NCBI RefSeq assembly: GCF_002258785.1 | Contig: NZ_NOYI01000012.1 | Span: 1 to 64,000 of the forward strand | Reading direction: 5' to 3' | DNA from: Rhodococcus sp. 06-235-1A | Lineage (GTDB): Bacteria; Actinomycetota; Actinomycetes; Mycobacteriales; Mycobacteriaceae | Length of the DNA stretch: 64,000 nucleotides | Shown: positions 55,103 to 64,000 of the stretch, in pieces | Layout of the letters: every line of letters begins with the position of its first letter | Position numbering within the stretch: position 1 is the stretch's first letter | Notes under the pieces: generated by a model | The model's database searches: none | Told to the model about the DNA's origin: nothing | Seen by the model: the letters and a program-made list of their open reading frames with translations, nothing else | Position numbers and translations under genes: made by a program

Positions 55103-56425
55103 ATGCGAATCGTGCACGCCCTCCTGACCGTCGCAGCAGTCCTGACCGCATCGCCGGCCTTGCCCGGTGGTGACACGGCGTCGGATGTCGAGGTCGTCGC
55201 CCAGGAATTGGGCCTGCCGGGTGTGGCATTTCGAGTGGTATCCGAACGCGAGGTCATCGAGAACGTCGAGTACGGGGTGGACGGACACGGTGCGCCGATC
55301 GATGCCGGAACGCCGTTCGTCTGGGGTTCGGTGTCGAAGTCGGTGACGGCGGCAACGGTGCAGTCTCTCGCCTCGCAACATCGCCTCGAACTGGGCGGCA
55401 CCGTGAATTCTATTCTCCCGGAGGCTGATTCGATCCTTCCCGACGACGTCACCATCAGCGACCTGATCCACCACACCAGTGGTCTCCCCCACGACGTCAC
55501 CCAGCTCGACGTCTGGGGACGAAGCCGGCGAGCCCTCGACGTCGTACCCACCCTGGACGTCACTGCTGGGGACCGCGGCACCTTCGGGTACTCGAGTCTG
55601 AATTATCTACTGCTGCAAGCGATCGTCGAAAAGGTAACCGCCGAACCGTTCGCCGACGTCGTGGCCCGTGAGACCGGAGTGCACACCACCGGTGCCGTCG
55701 CGCCCGGCCACGTTCCGTTCTTCACGTTCCCACGACGCATCGACACCGGCATCGATGCCGCCGGACTCGGCTACGGCTACCTCGGTGGTTCGATCGGCGA
55801 ACTCTCGCGCTACGCAGCACGGCAACTGACTGCTCCGGCGTCGAACAGTCCCGAGACGGTGCCGACAGGTTCGGGCTCGGCGTACGGCTACGGGTGGTAC
55901 GTCGAAACGCTGCCCGACGGCACCGAGATGCGCTGGCATTCCGGTGCCGTGCCCGGCTACTTCACCCACGTTGCGCTGATCCCCGAACGACACCTGTCAG
56001 TGGTGTTCGCAACCAATCGATACGGCGAACTCGAGGCCGAAGAACTCGCATCCGCTGCCCGCTCTCTCGTGCTCGCCCGACTCGGCATGGACGAGCCTCG
56101 TGCCGCCGGTTTCGGTCTGTACGAAACAGCGCTGATCGCGTCGACCTTCCTCGCGGTGTTGCTGGCGTTCTGTGCGGGCCGAACCCTGCTTCGCTTCAGA
56201 ACTGCCCCGGGTCGATGGGCCCGCACACGCATCGTCGCTGCAGCCGCCGCAGGGCTGTTGCTGCACTTCGTGCTGCCGATGGTCGCCGGGGCACCGATCT
56301 CGACGCTGGGTCACTGGGCTCCGGATGTGACTCTGCTGTTCTGGATCGTGCTCGCCGAACTTGCGATCATCGCTGTTGCCCTCGTCCCTCGGGCTTTTCG
56401 TCAATGGACCACTGCACACGTCTGA
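55103..56425 (+). CDS. Membrane-anchored serine hydrolase (beta-lactamase fold), tail from repeat
   Basis: The 440-residue protein has an N-terminal signal, a class C beta-lactamase/DD-peptidase-like domain (about 30-320) and three or four C-terminal transmembrane helices. The nucleophile motif is SVSK in WGSVSKSVTAA, a Tyr is in GYSSLNYLLLQ, and the third motif is HSGAVPGY. It probably acts on wall peptides or esters. Its last eight residues (RQWTTAHV) and the stop are encoded by the inverted-repeat element at 56399-56511, so the original C-terminus has been replaced or extended. Confidence 0.85.
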   Translation: MRIVHALLTVAAVLTASPALPGGDTASDVEVVAQELGLPGVAFRVVSEREVIENVEYGVDGHGAPIDAGTPFVWGSVSKSVTAATVQSLASQHRLELGGTVNSILPEADSILPDDVTISDLIHHTSGLPHDVTQLDVWGRSRRALDVVPTLDVTAGDRGTFGYSSLNYLLLQAIVEKVTAEPFADVVARETGVHTTGAVAPGHVPFFTFPRRIDTGIDAAGLGYGYLGGSIGELSRYAARQLTAPASNSPETVPTGSGSAYGYGWYVETLPDGTEMRWHSGAVPGYFTHVALIPERHLSVVFATNRYGELEAEELASAARSLVLARLGMDEPRAAGFGLYETALIASTFLAVLLAFCAGRTLLRFRTAPGRWARTRIVAAAAAGLLLHFVLPMVAGAPISTLGHWAPDVTLLFWIVLAELAIIAVALVPRAFRQWTTAHV

Positions 56426-56511
56426 GCGGTACAAGGGTTCATTCACGCCGAGTCAGCTGCTGCGTGAATGAACCCTTGCAGACGTCTGAGGAGTGCAGTG
56501 GTCCATTGACG
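56399..56511. repeat. 113-bp inverted-repeat element, copy 2
   Basis: Perfect 18-bp terminal repeats (CGTCAATGGACCACTGCA at 56399-56416, complement at 56494-56511) enclose ACGTCTGA twice and a perfect 17-bp inner repeat (56432-56448 with 56462-56478). The whole can fold into one long hairpin. It shares its ends, the ACGTCTGA core and the CGAACGGGG right flank with the copy at 27526. It lies between the convergent serine hydrolase and clpC genes. Confidence 0.85.
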
Positions 56512-56574
56512 CGAACGGGGTGGGCGGCGGGCTGGGCTGGGGTTGGGGGTCGGTGGGACCGGGCGGACACACGA

Positions 56575-56608
56575 CAACGGGCGACCCTCCGAAGAGGATC
56601 GCCCGTTG
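56575..56608 (-). terminator. Terminator hairpin downstream of clpC
   Basis: CAACGGGCGA at 56575-56584 pairs perfectly with TCGCCCGTTG at 56599-56608. Part of the loop (CCTC/GAGG) can extend the stem. It lies 17 bases past the clpC stop. Confidence 0.8.
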
Positions 56609-56624
56609 GGGTGCACTGTGAAAC

Positions 56625-59165
56625 TTACTCGCTGTCGCTATCTCCAGCGGCCTTGGCCAGATCGACCGGGACCTCGTCGGGGACGATGATGGCTTTCTTC
56701 TCACCGCGGAAGGTGAACTTCGCGTCCTCGCCTGCGCCTTCGCCGTCCCAGTTCTCGACGTCGACCAGGATGATCTGGCCGGCTTCGATCTCGCCGAAGA
56801 GAATCTTCTCCGACAACTGGTCCTCGATCTCGCGCTGGATGGTGCGACGCAGTGGCCGCGCACCCAGGACGGGGTCGAATCCGCGCTTGGCGAGCAACGA
56901 CTTCGCCTTCTCGGTGACCTCGATCGCCATGTCCTTGTTCTTGAGCGCACCCTCGACTCGGTTGAGCATGAGATCGACCATCTGGATGATCTCGTCCTTG
57001 GTGAGCTGGTGGAACACGACGATGTCGTCGATACGGTTCAGGAACTCCGGGCGGAAATGCTTCTTCAGCTCGTCGTTGACCTTGAGCTTCATGCGCTCGT
57101 AGTTCGAGCCGGTGCCTTCACCCGAGGAGAAGCCGAGGCCGACTGCCTTCGAGATGTCCGAGGTACCGAGGTTCGAGGTGAAGATGAGCACGGTGTTCTT
57201 GAAGTCGACCGTGCGTCCCTGGCCGTCGGTGAGACGGCCGTCTTCGAGCACCTGCAGGAGCGTGTTGTAGATCTCCTGGTGTGCCTTCTCGATCTCGTCG
57301 AACAGCACGACGGAGAACGGCTTGCGGCGAACCTTCTCGGTGAGCTGGCCGCCCTCTTCGTAGCCGACGTATCCGGGAGGAGCACCGAACAGACGCGACG
57401 CGGTGAAGCGGTCGTGGAACTCGCCCATGTCGATCTGGATCAGTGCGTCGTCCTCGCCGAAGAGGAAGTTCGCGAGAGCCTTCGACAGCTCGGTCTTACC
57501 GACACCGGACGGGCCGGCGAAGATGAACGAGCCCGACGGACGCTTCGGGTCCTTCAGACCTGCACGGGTACGACGGATCGCCTTCGAGACGGCCTTGACC
57601 GCCTCGACCTGACCGATGATCCGCTTGTGCAGCTCGTCCTCCATGCGGAGCAGACGAGTGGTCTCTTCCTCGGTGAGCTTGAAGACGGGGATGCCGGTCC
57701 AGTTGCCCAGAACCTCGGCGATCTGCTCGTCGTCCACCTCGGCGATGACGTCGAGATCGCCGGAGCGCCACTGCTTCTCACGCTCGGCGCGTTGACCGAC
57801 GAGGGTCTTCTCCTTGTCGCGCAGGTTCGCAGCCTTCTCGAAGTCCTGTGCGTCGATGGCCGATTCCTTCTCCCGGCGCGCGTCGGCGATCTTGTCGTCG
57901 AACTCGCGCAGGTCTGGCGGCGCGGTCATCCGGCGGATGCGCATCCGCGCGCCCGCCTCGTCGATCAGGTCGATTGCCTTGTCGGGCAAGAACCGATCGT
58001 TGATGTACCGGTCGGCCAGTGTGGCGGCCGCAACGAGTGCACCGTCGGTGATCGACACGCGGTGGTGAGCCTCGTAGCGATCGCGCAGACCCTTGAGGAT
58101 CTCGATGGTGTGCTCGACGGTCGGCTCGCCGACCTGGACGGGCTGGAATCGACGCTCGAGAGCGGCGTCCTTCTCGATGTACTTGCGGTACTCGTCGAGT
58201 GTGGTGGCACCGATGGTCTGCAGTTCGCCACGAGCCAGCTTGGGCTTGAGGATCGACGCTGCGTCGATGGCACCTTCGGCGGCACCTGCGCCGACGAGCG
58301 TGTGCAGCTCGTCGATGAACAGGATGATGTCGCCGCGGGTGTTGATCTCCTTGAGCACCTTCTTCAGGCGCTCCTCGAAGTCGCCGCGGTAACGGCTGCC
58401 GGCCACGAGCGAGCCGAGGTCGAGGGTGTAGAGCTGCTTGTCCTTGAGCGTCTCGGGGACCTCGCCGTTGACGATGGCCTGGGCCAGGCCTTCGACCACT
58501 GCGGTCTTACCGACACCGGGCTCGCCGATGAGGACGGGGTTGTTCTTGGTACGACGCGAGAGCACCTGCATGACGCGCTCGATTTCCTTCGCGCGACCGA
58601 TGACCGGGTCGAGCTTGCCTTCGAGCGCGGCCTGAGTCAGGTTGCGACCGAACTGGTCGAGAACCAGCGACGTCGACGGGGTGCCCGCTTCGCCGCGGCT
58701 GCTGCCGGACTCACTGGGCTCCTTGCCCTGGTAGCCCGAGAGCAGCTGGATGACCTGCTGGCGCACGCGGTTGAGGTCGGCTCCGAGCTTGACCAGAACC
58801 TGAGCTGCGACGCCTTCGCCTTCGCGGATCAGTCCCAGCAGAATGTGCTCGGTGCCGATGTAGTTGTGGCCGAGCTGCAGTGCTTCACGCAGGCTGAGCT
58901 CGAGTACTTTCTTGGCGCGCGGGGTGAACGGAATATGACCGGACGGAGCCTGCTGACCCTGGCCGATGATCTCCTCTACCTGGCTGCGTACTCCTTCGAG
59001 GGAGATGCCCAGCGACTCGAGAGACTTGGCGGCTACGCCTTCGCCCTCGTGGATGAGGCCGAGCAGAATGTGCTCCGTGCCGATGTAGTTGTGGTTGAGC
59101 ATCCGGGCTTCTTCTTGAGCCAGGACGACAACACGCCGCGCGCGATCGGTGAACCTCTCGAACAT
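56625..59165 (-). CDS. clpC: ATP-dependent Clp protease unfoldase ClpC
   Basis: The 846-residue AAA+ unfoldase has two N-terminal Clp repeats (1-145), NBD1 with GEPGVGKTA, a UVR motif (about 420-455, [24 protein letters not shown]), and NBD2 with [15 protein letters not shown] and [12 protein letters not shown]. The UVR motif and the general match to mycobacterial ClpC1 separate it from clpB. It feeds substrates, including arginine-phosphorylated or adaptor-bound proteins, to ClpP1P2, whose genes are elsewhere. A short ORF ends 9 bases before its ATG. Confidence 0.97.
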   Translation of the reverse strand: MFERFTDRARRVVVLAQEEARMLNHNYIGTEHILLGLIHEGEGVAAKSLESLGISLEGVRSQVEEIIGQGQQAPSGHIPFTPRAKKVLELSLREALQLGHNYIGTEHILLGLIREGEGVAAQVLVKLGADLNRVRQQVIQLLSGYQGKEPSESGSSRGEAGTPSTSLVLDQFGRNLTQAALEGKLDPVIGRAKEIERVMQVLSRRTKNNPVLIGEPGVGKTAVVEGLAQAIVNGEVPETLKDKQLYTLDLGSLVAGSRYRGDFEERLKKVLKEINTRGDIILFIDELHTLVGAGAAEGAIDAASILKPKLARGELQTIGATTLDEYRKYIEKDAALERRFQPVQVGEPTVEHTIEILKGLRDRYEAHHRVSITDGALVAAATLADRYINDRFLPDKAIDLIDEAGARMRIRRMTAPPDLREFDDKIADARREKESAIDAQDFEKAANLRDKEKTLVGQRAEREKQWRSGDLDVIAEVDDEQIAEVLGNWTGIPVFKLTEEETTRLLRMEDELHKRIIGQVEAVKAVSKAIRRTRAGLKDPKRPSGSFIFAGPSGVGKTELSKALANFLFGEDDALIQIDMGEFHDRFTASRLFGAPPGYVGYEEGGQLTEKVRRKPFSVVLFDEIEKAHQEIYNTLLQVLEDGRLTDGQGRTVDFKNTVLIFTSNLGTSDISKAVGLGFSSGEGTGSNYERMKLKVNDELKKHFRPEFLNRIDDIVVFHQLTKDEIIQMVDLMLNRVEGALKNKDMAIEVTEKAKSLLAKRGFDPVLGARPLRRTIQREIEDQLSEKILFGEIEAGQIILVDVENWDGEGAGEDAKFTFRGEKKAIIVPDEVPVDLAKAAGDSDSE

Positions 59166-59174
59166 CGCTCTCCC

Positions 59175-59252
59175 TCACTTCTTGGTGGGTGGTAGCTCGC
59201 CCACCAGTTCTTCTAGCGCCGCAGTGTCCATACGCTGAGGTCGCTTGTGCAT
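59175..59252 (-). CDS. Short ORF directly upstream of clpC
   Basis: This 25-codon ORF (ATG 59252; second in-frame ATG 59231) ends ELPPTKK, with its TGA 9 bases before the clpC start. The GGGAG ribosome-binding site of clpC lies between the two. It could be a leader peptide coupling or attenuating clpC translation. Its third-position GC is lower than in the surrounding genes, so it may be only chance. The rest of the 59253-59439 gap shows no gene, and no lsr2, which lies here in mycobacteria. Confidence 0.3.
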   Translation of the reverse strand: MHKRPQRMDTAALEELVGELPPTKK

Positions 59253-59439
59253 TTGAAGGTAAGACTGGTACTCACTGTAGTTGGCCGACGTGACGAACGC
59301 CGACCCTCCACCCCTGAAATGCTGCGCAACCGTCCGCGAATCCGGACTGCCTTGCCTGCTTACAGTTCATAACGCAGGCACTATGCAAAACGTTTCCCAT
59401 TCACTGTCCGCTGCTGGCGAACAGCGCTTTACCCACCGA

Positions 59440-60963
59440 TCAGGCCTGGGAGGGCTTGACGATCGGGAACAGGATCGTTTCGCGGATGCCCAAGCCGGTC
59501 AGCGCCATCAAAAGGCGGTCGATGCCCATGCCGGTTCCGGTGGTCGGCGGCATGCCCTGCTCCATCGCGGCCAGGAAGTCCTCGTCCAGCACCATCGCCT
59601 CGTCGTCGCCTGCCGCAGCCTGACGAGCCTGGTCCTCGAAGCGCTCGCGCTGGATGACCGGATCCACCAACTCGGAGTAACCGGTAGCCAGCTCGAATCC
59701 GCGAACGTACAGATCCCACTTCTCGGTGACGCCGGGCTTGCTGCGGTGCTGCCGGGTCAACGGGGACGTCTCGACCGGGAAGTCGCGGACGAACGTCGGT
59801 TCGGTCAACGCGTCGCCCACCTGGTGTTCCCACAGTTCTTCGACGAGCTTGCCGTGGCCGTAGATCGGGACGCCGTCCTTGCGCGGCACCTCGACCCCGA
59901 CCTTGTCGGCGATGGCGAGCAGTTCGTCGACGGTGGTGTCGGGGGTGACGTCGAATCCGAGTGATTCCGACAGCGACGGGTACATCTCGAGCGTCGTCCA
60001 TTCGCCGCCGAGGTCGTAGGTGGTGCCGTCGGGCAACGTCACAACCGTGGATCCGAGCGCGGCCATGGCCACTTCCTGAACGAGCTCCCGCGTCATCTTC
60101 GCCGAATCGTCGTACGTGCCGTAGGCCTCGTACGTCTCGAGCATCGCGAATTCCGGCGAGTGCGAGGAGTCTGCACCCTCATTGCGGAAGTTGCGGTTGA
60201 TCTCGAATACCTTCTCGATGCCGCCGACGACGCATCGCTTGAGGAACAGTTCCGGCGCGATGCGGAGGTAGAGGTCGGTGTCCATGGCGTTGGAATGGGT
60301 GACGAACGGCCGAGCGGCTGCGCCGCCGTGCAGCGTCTGCAGCATCGGCGTCTCGACCTCGAGAAAACCGCGACGTTCGAGCGCGTTACGCAGTTCTCGG
60401 ACGACGGCGATGCGCTTGCGGGCGGTCTCACGCGAGGTCGGGTTGGTGATCAGATCCAGGTAACGCTGCCGGATGCGCGTCTCTTCGCTCAGTTCCTTGT
60501 GCGCGACGGGCAACGGCCGCAACGACTTCGACGCGATCTGCCACGCGTCGGCCATCACCGAGAGCTCGCCGCGACGGGAGCTGATCACCTCGCCGTGCAC
60601 GAAGACGAAGTCACCGAGATCGACATCGGCCTTCCACTCAGCCAACGCCTCTTCGCCGACGCCGGCCAGGCTGATCATCGCCTGCAGCTGGGTACCGTCG
60701 CCCTCTTGCAGGGTCGCGAAACACAGCTTGCCGGTGTTGCGTACGAAGATGACGCGGCCGACGACTCCGACGATCACTCCGGTGGTCGTATCGGCCTCGA
60801 GCTCGGGGAACTCGGTGCGGATCTCGAGCAGGGAATGGGTCCGCGGGACGGACACCGGATATGCCTCGACCCCGCGCTCGAGCAGCGCAGCGCGCTTGGC
60901 ACGACGAATCCGTAGTTGCTCCGGGGTGTCGTCGGCCTGCTGGGGAGAAGCTGTGTCACTCAC
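59440..60963 (-). CDS. lysS: Lysyl-tRNA synthetase, class II
   Basis: The 507-residue synthetase has an OB-fold anticodon-binding domain (about 55-165: [19 protein letters not shown]) and the class II catalytic core with [51 protein letters not shown] and [13 protein letters not shown]. It charges tRNA-Lys. GTG 60963 (VSDTASPQQ) is the likely start; a start at 60993 would add ten residues. Confidence 0.95.
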   Translation of the reverse strand: MSDTASPQQADDTPEQLRIRRAKRAALLERGVEAYPVSVPRTHSLLEIRTEFPELEADTTTGVIVGVVGRVIFVRNTGKLCFATLQEGDGTQLQAMISLAGVGEEALAEWKADVDLGDFVFVHGEVISSRRGELSVMADAWQIASKSLRPLPVAHKELSEETRIRQRYLDLITNPTSRETARKRIAVVRELRNALERRGFLEVETPMLQTLHGGAAARPFVTHSNAMDTDLYLRIAPELFLKRCVVGGIEKVFEINRNFRNEGADSSHSPEFAMLETYEAYGTYDDSAKMTRELVQEVAMAALGSTVVTLPDGTTYDLGGEWTTLEMYPSLSESLGFDVTPDTTVDELLAIADKVGVEVPRKDGVPIYGHGKLVEELWEHQVGDALTEPTFVRDFPVETSPLTRQHRSKPGVTEKWDLYVRGFELATGYSELVDPVIQRERFEDQARQAAAGDDEAMVLDEDFLAAMEQGMPPTTGTGMGIDRLLMALTGLGIRETILFPIVKPSQA

Positions 60964-60999
60964 GCGCACACACTTTACAGTCCGAGCGTGCAAGGACGA

Positions 61000-61422
61000 T
61001 CAGTGCGCAGCGACGGCCTCGGCCTCACGGACGCAATGCTTCGCCTGCGTGAGTACTCCGAGCAGTCCCGCCGACTTCAGCGCCTGGTAGCCGCCGACCA
61101 GGTCGGTGGACTTGTGCAGACCGAGCAACTTGAGCGACGCGGCGGCGAGCGAGGAGGTGTAGCCCTCCGAGCAGATGACGATCCACTCCACTTCGTGGTC
61201 GACGGCAATCGCCAGGCGTGCATCGCTCGTCGGGTCCAGACGCCATTCGAGGACGTTGCGTTCGATGGCCAGAGCCCCGGGCAGCGTTCCCTCGACTGCG
61301 CGCTGGGCCTGCGGACGAATGTCGATCACAACGGCACCGCGGTCGACGGCGTCGCGCAGCTCGAAGACGGTCATCCGGTCGATGGTCTCGCGCGCGGATT
61401 CGAGCATTTCGACGATGGTCAT
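61000..61422 (-). CDS. Rhodanese-like sulphurtransferase
   Basis: The 140-residue single-domain rhodanese has GAVVIDIRPQAQRAVEGTLPGALAIER and the active-site Cys in VICSEGYTSSLAA (about 85). It is coupled to the cysteine dioxygenase gene by an ATGA overlap. In actinobacteria this pair oxidises cysteine and handles the sulphane sulphur that results. The cysteine leader upstream probably controls both genes. Confidence 0.9.
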   Translation of the reverse strand: MTIVEMLESARETIDRMTVFELRDAVDRGAVVIDIRPQAQRAVEGTLPGALAIERNVLEWRLDPTSDARLAIAVDHEVEWIVICSEGYTSSLAAASLKLLGLHKSTDLVGGYQALKSAGLLGVLTQAKHCVREAEAVAAH

Positions 61423-61988
61423 TTCTTTGCCTTTTCGGGTTCGTCGGTGAGCTCGCTACGGGTACGACGCAGCGTGGACCGTTCGGTCACCTCGTAGTAA
61501 GACATCGCCGTCAGCGGCGGCGAGTAGGCGTGCACGCTGAGAGTGGGACCGGTCGTGGTCGACGCCGGATCGTGCATCACGTCGTGCACCCACCCGAGCG
61601 GGAACGATGCCTGATCTCCGGCGTCGAGGTGCCGCTCCCTCAGTTCGGTTCCTGCCCAACGATATTCGAGCAACGACCCACTCAGAACAGTCAGAGCACC
61701 GAGGGATCCGGCATGATCGTGCAGTTCGGTGGACCGATCGGGAACCCAGCTGATCAACCAGACATCGAGGTCGTCGTCGGAATGCAGGCGGGCGGCCCAG
61801 CGCTCGTCGGTCGGCCAGCGACCCCCGCCGGGTAGCAGGTGGTCGAAGCGACCTTCGAGAACGTCCGATGCGCCTTGATCGGTGATCCGAAGAAGGTCGG
61901 GAGGACGCAGCCGCGTCGGCAATGTCGAGACCGACCGCGAGGACAATCGGGGGCGCGAGGGTGCAGAAAATACAGGTGTGGAAAGCAT
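61419..61988 (-). CDS. Cysteine dioxygenase family protein
   Basis: The 189-residue cupin has the iron-binding triad His90, His92 (ELHDHAGS) and His135 (WVHDVMHD). It oxidises cysteine to cysteine sulphinate, lowering excess cysteine. A GGAG site at 61998-62001 supports the start at 61988, even though the first ~35 residues have no family match. It heads a two-gene operon with the rhodanese. A cysteine-codon leader with nested stems precedes it. Confidence 0.9.
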   Translation of the reverse strand: MLSTPVFSAPSRPRLSSRSVSTLPTRLRPPDLLRITDQGASDVLEGRFDHLLPGGGRWPTDERWAARLHSDDDLDVWLISWVPDRSTELHDHAGSLGALTVLSGSLLEYRWAGTELRERHLDAGDQASFPLGWVHDVMHDPASTTTGPTLSVHAYSPPLTAMSYYEVTERSTLRRTRSELTDEPEKAKK

Positions 61989-61999
61989 GAAGCTCTACT

Positions 62000-62050
62000 C
62001 CAGGGGTGTGTAACGAACGAGGCAGGATTCAGCCTCGACAACACTCCTGG
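62000..62050 (-). promoter_or_regulatory. Nested stem-loops of a cysteine attenuator
   Basis: The outer stem pairs CCAGGAGTG (62042-62050 on the minus strand) with CACCCCTGG (62000-62008), eight of nine bases. The inner stem pairs CGAGGC (62032-62037) with GCCTCG (62018-62023), perfectly. The outer 3' arm overlaps the first bases of the Shine-Dalgarno sequence of the dioxygenase gene, and its 5' arm overlaps the Gln-Glu-Cys codons of the leader ORF. A ribosome stalled at the Cys codons would keep the stem open. Confidence 0.75.
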
Positions 62051-62067
62051 GTGGCCATGCACGTCAT
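62029..62067 (-). CDS. Cys-rich leader peptide of the cysteine dioxygenase operon
   Basis: The leader encodes MTCMATQECCRG and stops at TGA 62029-62031; a GTG immediately upstream (62070) could add one residue. Three of twelve codons are Cys, two adjacent (TGT TGT). A -10-like CAGAAT ends 7 bases before the GTG, and no ribosome-binding site is visible, so the mRNA is probably leaderless. This matches the poly-cysteine leaderless short ORFs known in mycobacteria, in which ribosome stalling at low cysteine alters expression of the downstream genes. Confidence 0.75.
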   Translation of the reverse strand: MTCMATQECCRG

Positions 62068-62147
62068 CACGCCGACGATTCTGACACACGAACGCCGGAT
62101 TCGCTAGCGCTGGTCCGAAACAGTCGGCGCGGCTGCCGCTGAAACAT

Positions 62148-62948
62148 TCAGCGTGGCCGCCGTTTTGCCATGTTGCGTTCGTAGACCAGGCGCAGACCTT
62201 CGAGGGTCAGGTCGGGTTCGTGATGCTCGATGGTCGTCGACTCGGGCAGGATCAGCGCGGCGATGTCCCCGGTACCGATGATTGCGACGTCCGTCCCGGT
62301 CAGCTCGGGAACCTCTCGCCGGATCCGACCGACGAGGCCGTCCACCAGGCCCGCGAACCCGAAGATGGTGCCCGACTGGATGCACTCGACCGTGTTCTTG
62401 CCCAGCACCGACCGCGGCCGGACCATCTCCACCTCGCGCAGCGTGGCGGTTCGGGTCGACATCGCCCACGCCGACATCTCGAGTCCGGGCGCAATGGCAC
62501 CGCCGAGAAATTCTCCCTTGGCCGAAACGACGTCGACGCAGGTGGTGGTACCGAAGTCCACCACGATGCATGCCGAGTCGTACAAGTCGTGTGCGGCAAG
62601 GGTATTGACGATCCGATCGGCACCGACCTCTTTGGGGTTGTCGACCAGCAGCGGCACGCCGGTCCGCACGCCCGGTTCGACCACCACGTGCATCACGTGA
62701 TCCCAGTAGCGCGTGAGCATGGTGCGCATCTCGCGCAGCACCGATGGAACGGTCGACAGTGCGGTGATTCCGGTGATCTGTTCCGCATCGACTCCGAGCA
62801 ATCCCCGAAGCATCAGTGCCAATTCATCGGCCGTCACGTGTGGGTCGGTACGAATGCGCCAGTCCCGCAGTAATTTCGAGTGATCACCGGTGCCGGTGAA
62901 CAGGCCGACCACGGTGCTGGTGTTGCGCACATCGATCGCGAGGAGCAT
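62148..62948 (-). CDS. coaX: Type III pantothenate kinase
   Basis: The 266-residue ASKHA-fold kinase has [14 protein letters not shown] at the N-terminus (Asp6 phosphate-binding loop), [16 protein letters not shown], and [14 protein letters not shown]. It phosphorylates pantothenate in coenzyme A synthesis. It is close to Rv3600c in sequence and position. It lies 4 bases after panD, so panC-panD-coaX form a pathway operon. Confidence 0.93.
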   Translation of the reverse strand: MLLAIDVRNTSTVVGLFTGTGDHSKLLRDWRIRTDPHVTADELALMLRGLLGVDAEQITGITALSTVPSVLREMRTMLTRYWDHVMHVVVEPGVRTGVPLLVDNPKEVGADRIVNTLAAHDLYDSACIVVDFGTTTCVDVVSAKGEFLGGAIAPGLEMSAWAMSTRTATLREVEMVRPRSVLGKNTVECIQSGTIFGFAGLVDGLVGRIRREVPELTGTDVAIIGTGDIAALILPESTTIEHHEPDLTLEGLRLVYERNMAKRRPR

Positions 62949-62952
62949 CGAA

Positions 62953-63384
62953 TCAGACCAGCACGGAATCGGCCCGCAGATCGCGTGGAGTGATCAGTCC
63001 CGAGCCCGCGGGCGCATGAGCCGGATCGCTGCCCAGCTCGACGGGCCGGTTCTTCTCGTCGACGAACACGACCCTCGGCGCGTAGTCGGCAACTTCCTGC
63101 TCGTTCATCACGCCGTAGGCGATCAGGATGACCAGATCACCCGGGTTCACCAGATGGGCTGCAGCGCCGTTGATTCCGATCACACCACTGCCGCGCTCAC
63201 CGGTGATCACGTACGTTTCGAGCCGAGCACCGTTGTCGATGTCGACGATGGTGACCTGCTCGCCTTCGAGCAGGTCGGCTGCCTCCATCAGATCCTGATC
63301 GACTGTCACCGAGCCCACGTAATGCAGATCGGCGTGCGTGACGGTGGCGCGATGGATCTTGGACTTCATCATCGTTCGAAACAT
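62953..63384 (-). CDS. panD: Aspartate 1-decarboxylase
   Basis: The 143-residue proenzyme self-cleaves between Gly24 and Ser25 (HYVGSVT), giving the pyruvoyl cofactor. Other conserved parts are [17 protein letters not shown] and DLVILIAYG. It makes beta-alanine for pantothenate. It is 9 bases after panC in the same direction. Confidence 0.96.
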   Translation of the reverse strand: MFRTMMKSKIHRATVTHADLHYVGSVTVDQDLMEAADLLEGEQVTIVDIDNGARLETYVITGERGSGVIGINGAAAHLVNPGDLVILIAYGVMNEQEVADYAPRVVFVDEKNRPVELGSDPAHAPAGSGLITPRDLRADSVLV

Positions 63385-63393
63385 GTTGTGTCC

Positions 63394-64000
63394 TCAGCTC
63401 TTCGGATCGTCCGGGTACTCCAAGAAGCCGGTGCCGACGGCGACACCGACATTGTCGATCAGTCTCGTGGTACCCACCTTGGCCGCCACGAGCAGCCTGC
63501 CGTCCCCACGTTCGGGAGCCGGACCGAGATGCGGGTCGCGCACCTCCAGGTAGTCGACCTGCACCAGCGGAGCCTCGTCCAGAACGGCACGCGCTGTGGC
63601 GATGATGGCCTCGACTCCCCCGGCCGCGGCGTGCGCCCCGGCGACCAGCGCGGCCGACAGCGCCATCGCAGCGTCACGCTGCTCGGGGTCCAGATAGCGA
63701 TTACGCGAGGACAGTGCGAGACCGTCCTGCTCACGCACCGTCGGAACCCCGATGACGGCGACGTCGAAGTTCAGATCACGCACCATCTGCCGGATCAGCG
63801 TCAGCTGCTGGTAGTCCTTTTCCCCGAAGTACGCGCGATGCGGAGCCGCGATCTGCAGCAGCTTGGCCACCACCGTGAGCATGCCCGCGAAATGCGTTGG
63901 CCTGCTTCCCCCTTCGAGCTCGGCCCCGAGTGGTCCCGGATGGACGGTGGTGCGCGGACCCGACGGGTACATATCCGATACAGACGGCGCGAAGACCAGC
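63394..64000 (-). CDS. panC: Pantothenate synthetase (N-terminus beyond window)
   Basis: About 202 residues of the C-terminal part are visible, and the frame stays open to the window edge ([14 protein letters not shown] is readable past the ATG at 63972). It has [31 protein letters not shown] and SSRNRYLD, the ATP- and pantoate-binding signatures. It joins pantoate and beta-alanine. The 5' end lies upstream of base 64000. Confidence 0.95.
   Translation of the reverse strand, partial: LVFAPSVSDMYPSGPRTTVHPGPLGAELEGGSRPTHFAGMLTVVAKLLQIAAPHRAYFGEKDYQQLTLIRQMVRDLNFDVAVIGVPTVREQDGLALSSRNRYLDPEQRDAAMALSAALVAGAHAAAGGVEAIIATARAVLDEAPLVQVDYLEVRDPHLGPAPERGDGRLLVAAKVGTTRLIDNVGVAVGTGFLEYPDDPKS

Noticed and set aside
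57009-59195. A 728-codon ORF antisense to clpC
   Set aside because: Same shadow effect as over clpB; composition is His/Asp/Val-biased without any domain.
59281-59440. ClgR-type operator upstream of clpC
   Set aside because: GCG/CGC half-sites occur, but spacing and flanks do not match the known motif well enough.

Overview
The window is high-GC actinobacterial chromosome, best matched by a Rhodococcus-like member of the Mycobacteriales. The evidence is WhiB3-, EspR-, CarD- and MhuD-like proteins, heavy use of GTG starts, and a right half (about 37-64 kb) that follows the gene order of the Mycobacterium tuberculosis Rv3579c-Rv3602c region: rlmB, cysS, ispF, ispD, carD, lpqE, radA, disA, an Rv3587c-like gene, carbonic anhydrase, mutY, a hydrolase, mhuD, clpC, lysS, coaX, panD, panC. 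No rRNA, tRNA, prophage, insertion sequence or CRISPR array was seen.

Layout. 0-2.1 kb: an Ala-rich surface protein, cut by the window edge, and a sortase-like enzyme. 2.1-10.2 kb: pyrE, LemA-like and unknown membrane proteins, clpB with an HspR-type operator, a flavohaemoglobin and an unknown gene. 10.4-19.9 kb: an EspR-like DNA-binding protein, DUF2277, a TetR/P450 pair, dinB, a coupled GGDEF-EAL/bluB/lipoprotein operon, DUF427 and DUF2637 genes. 20-27.5 kb: LysR/acyltransferase, dienelactone hydrolase, GNAT, whiB3, gluconate kinase with its GntR-type regulator, and a fused trehalose-phosphatase/GH15 trehalase. 27.7-37 kb: LacI regulator, zinc ABC transporter followed without a gap by 5-oxoprolinase pxpABC, then a shikimate-type dehydrogenase with an MHS permease and an IclR regulator. 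37-64 kb: the conserved housekeeping block, interrupted by accessory genes (SCO6745-like protein, a second GGDEF-EAL protein, OsmC, secreted lipase, serine hydrolase, and a cysteine dioxygenase/rhodanese pair).

The most striking non-coding signals are these. A 12-residue Cys-rich leader ORF lies upstream of cysteine dioxygenase, with nested stems that reach the downstream Shine-Dalgarno sequence; this is a cysteine attenuator of the type known from mycobacteria. Two copies of a ~115-bp inverted-repeat element sit at convergent gene ends, and one supplies the last codons and stop of a CDS. A 36-bp tandem repeat with internal hairpins lies between radA and disA. A perfect 17-bp-arm inverted repeat lies between clpB and the flavohaemoglobin gene. 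A MerR regulator has lost its DNA-binding domain. Function calls come from recognising protein families by eye; no database search was run.
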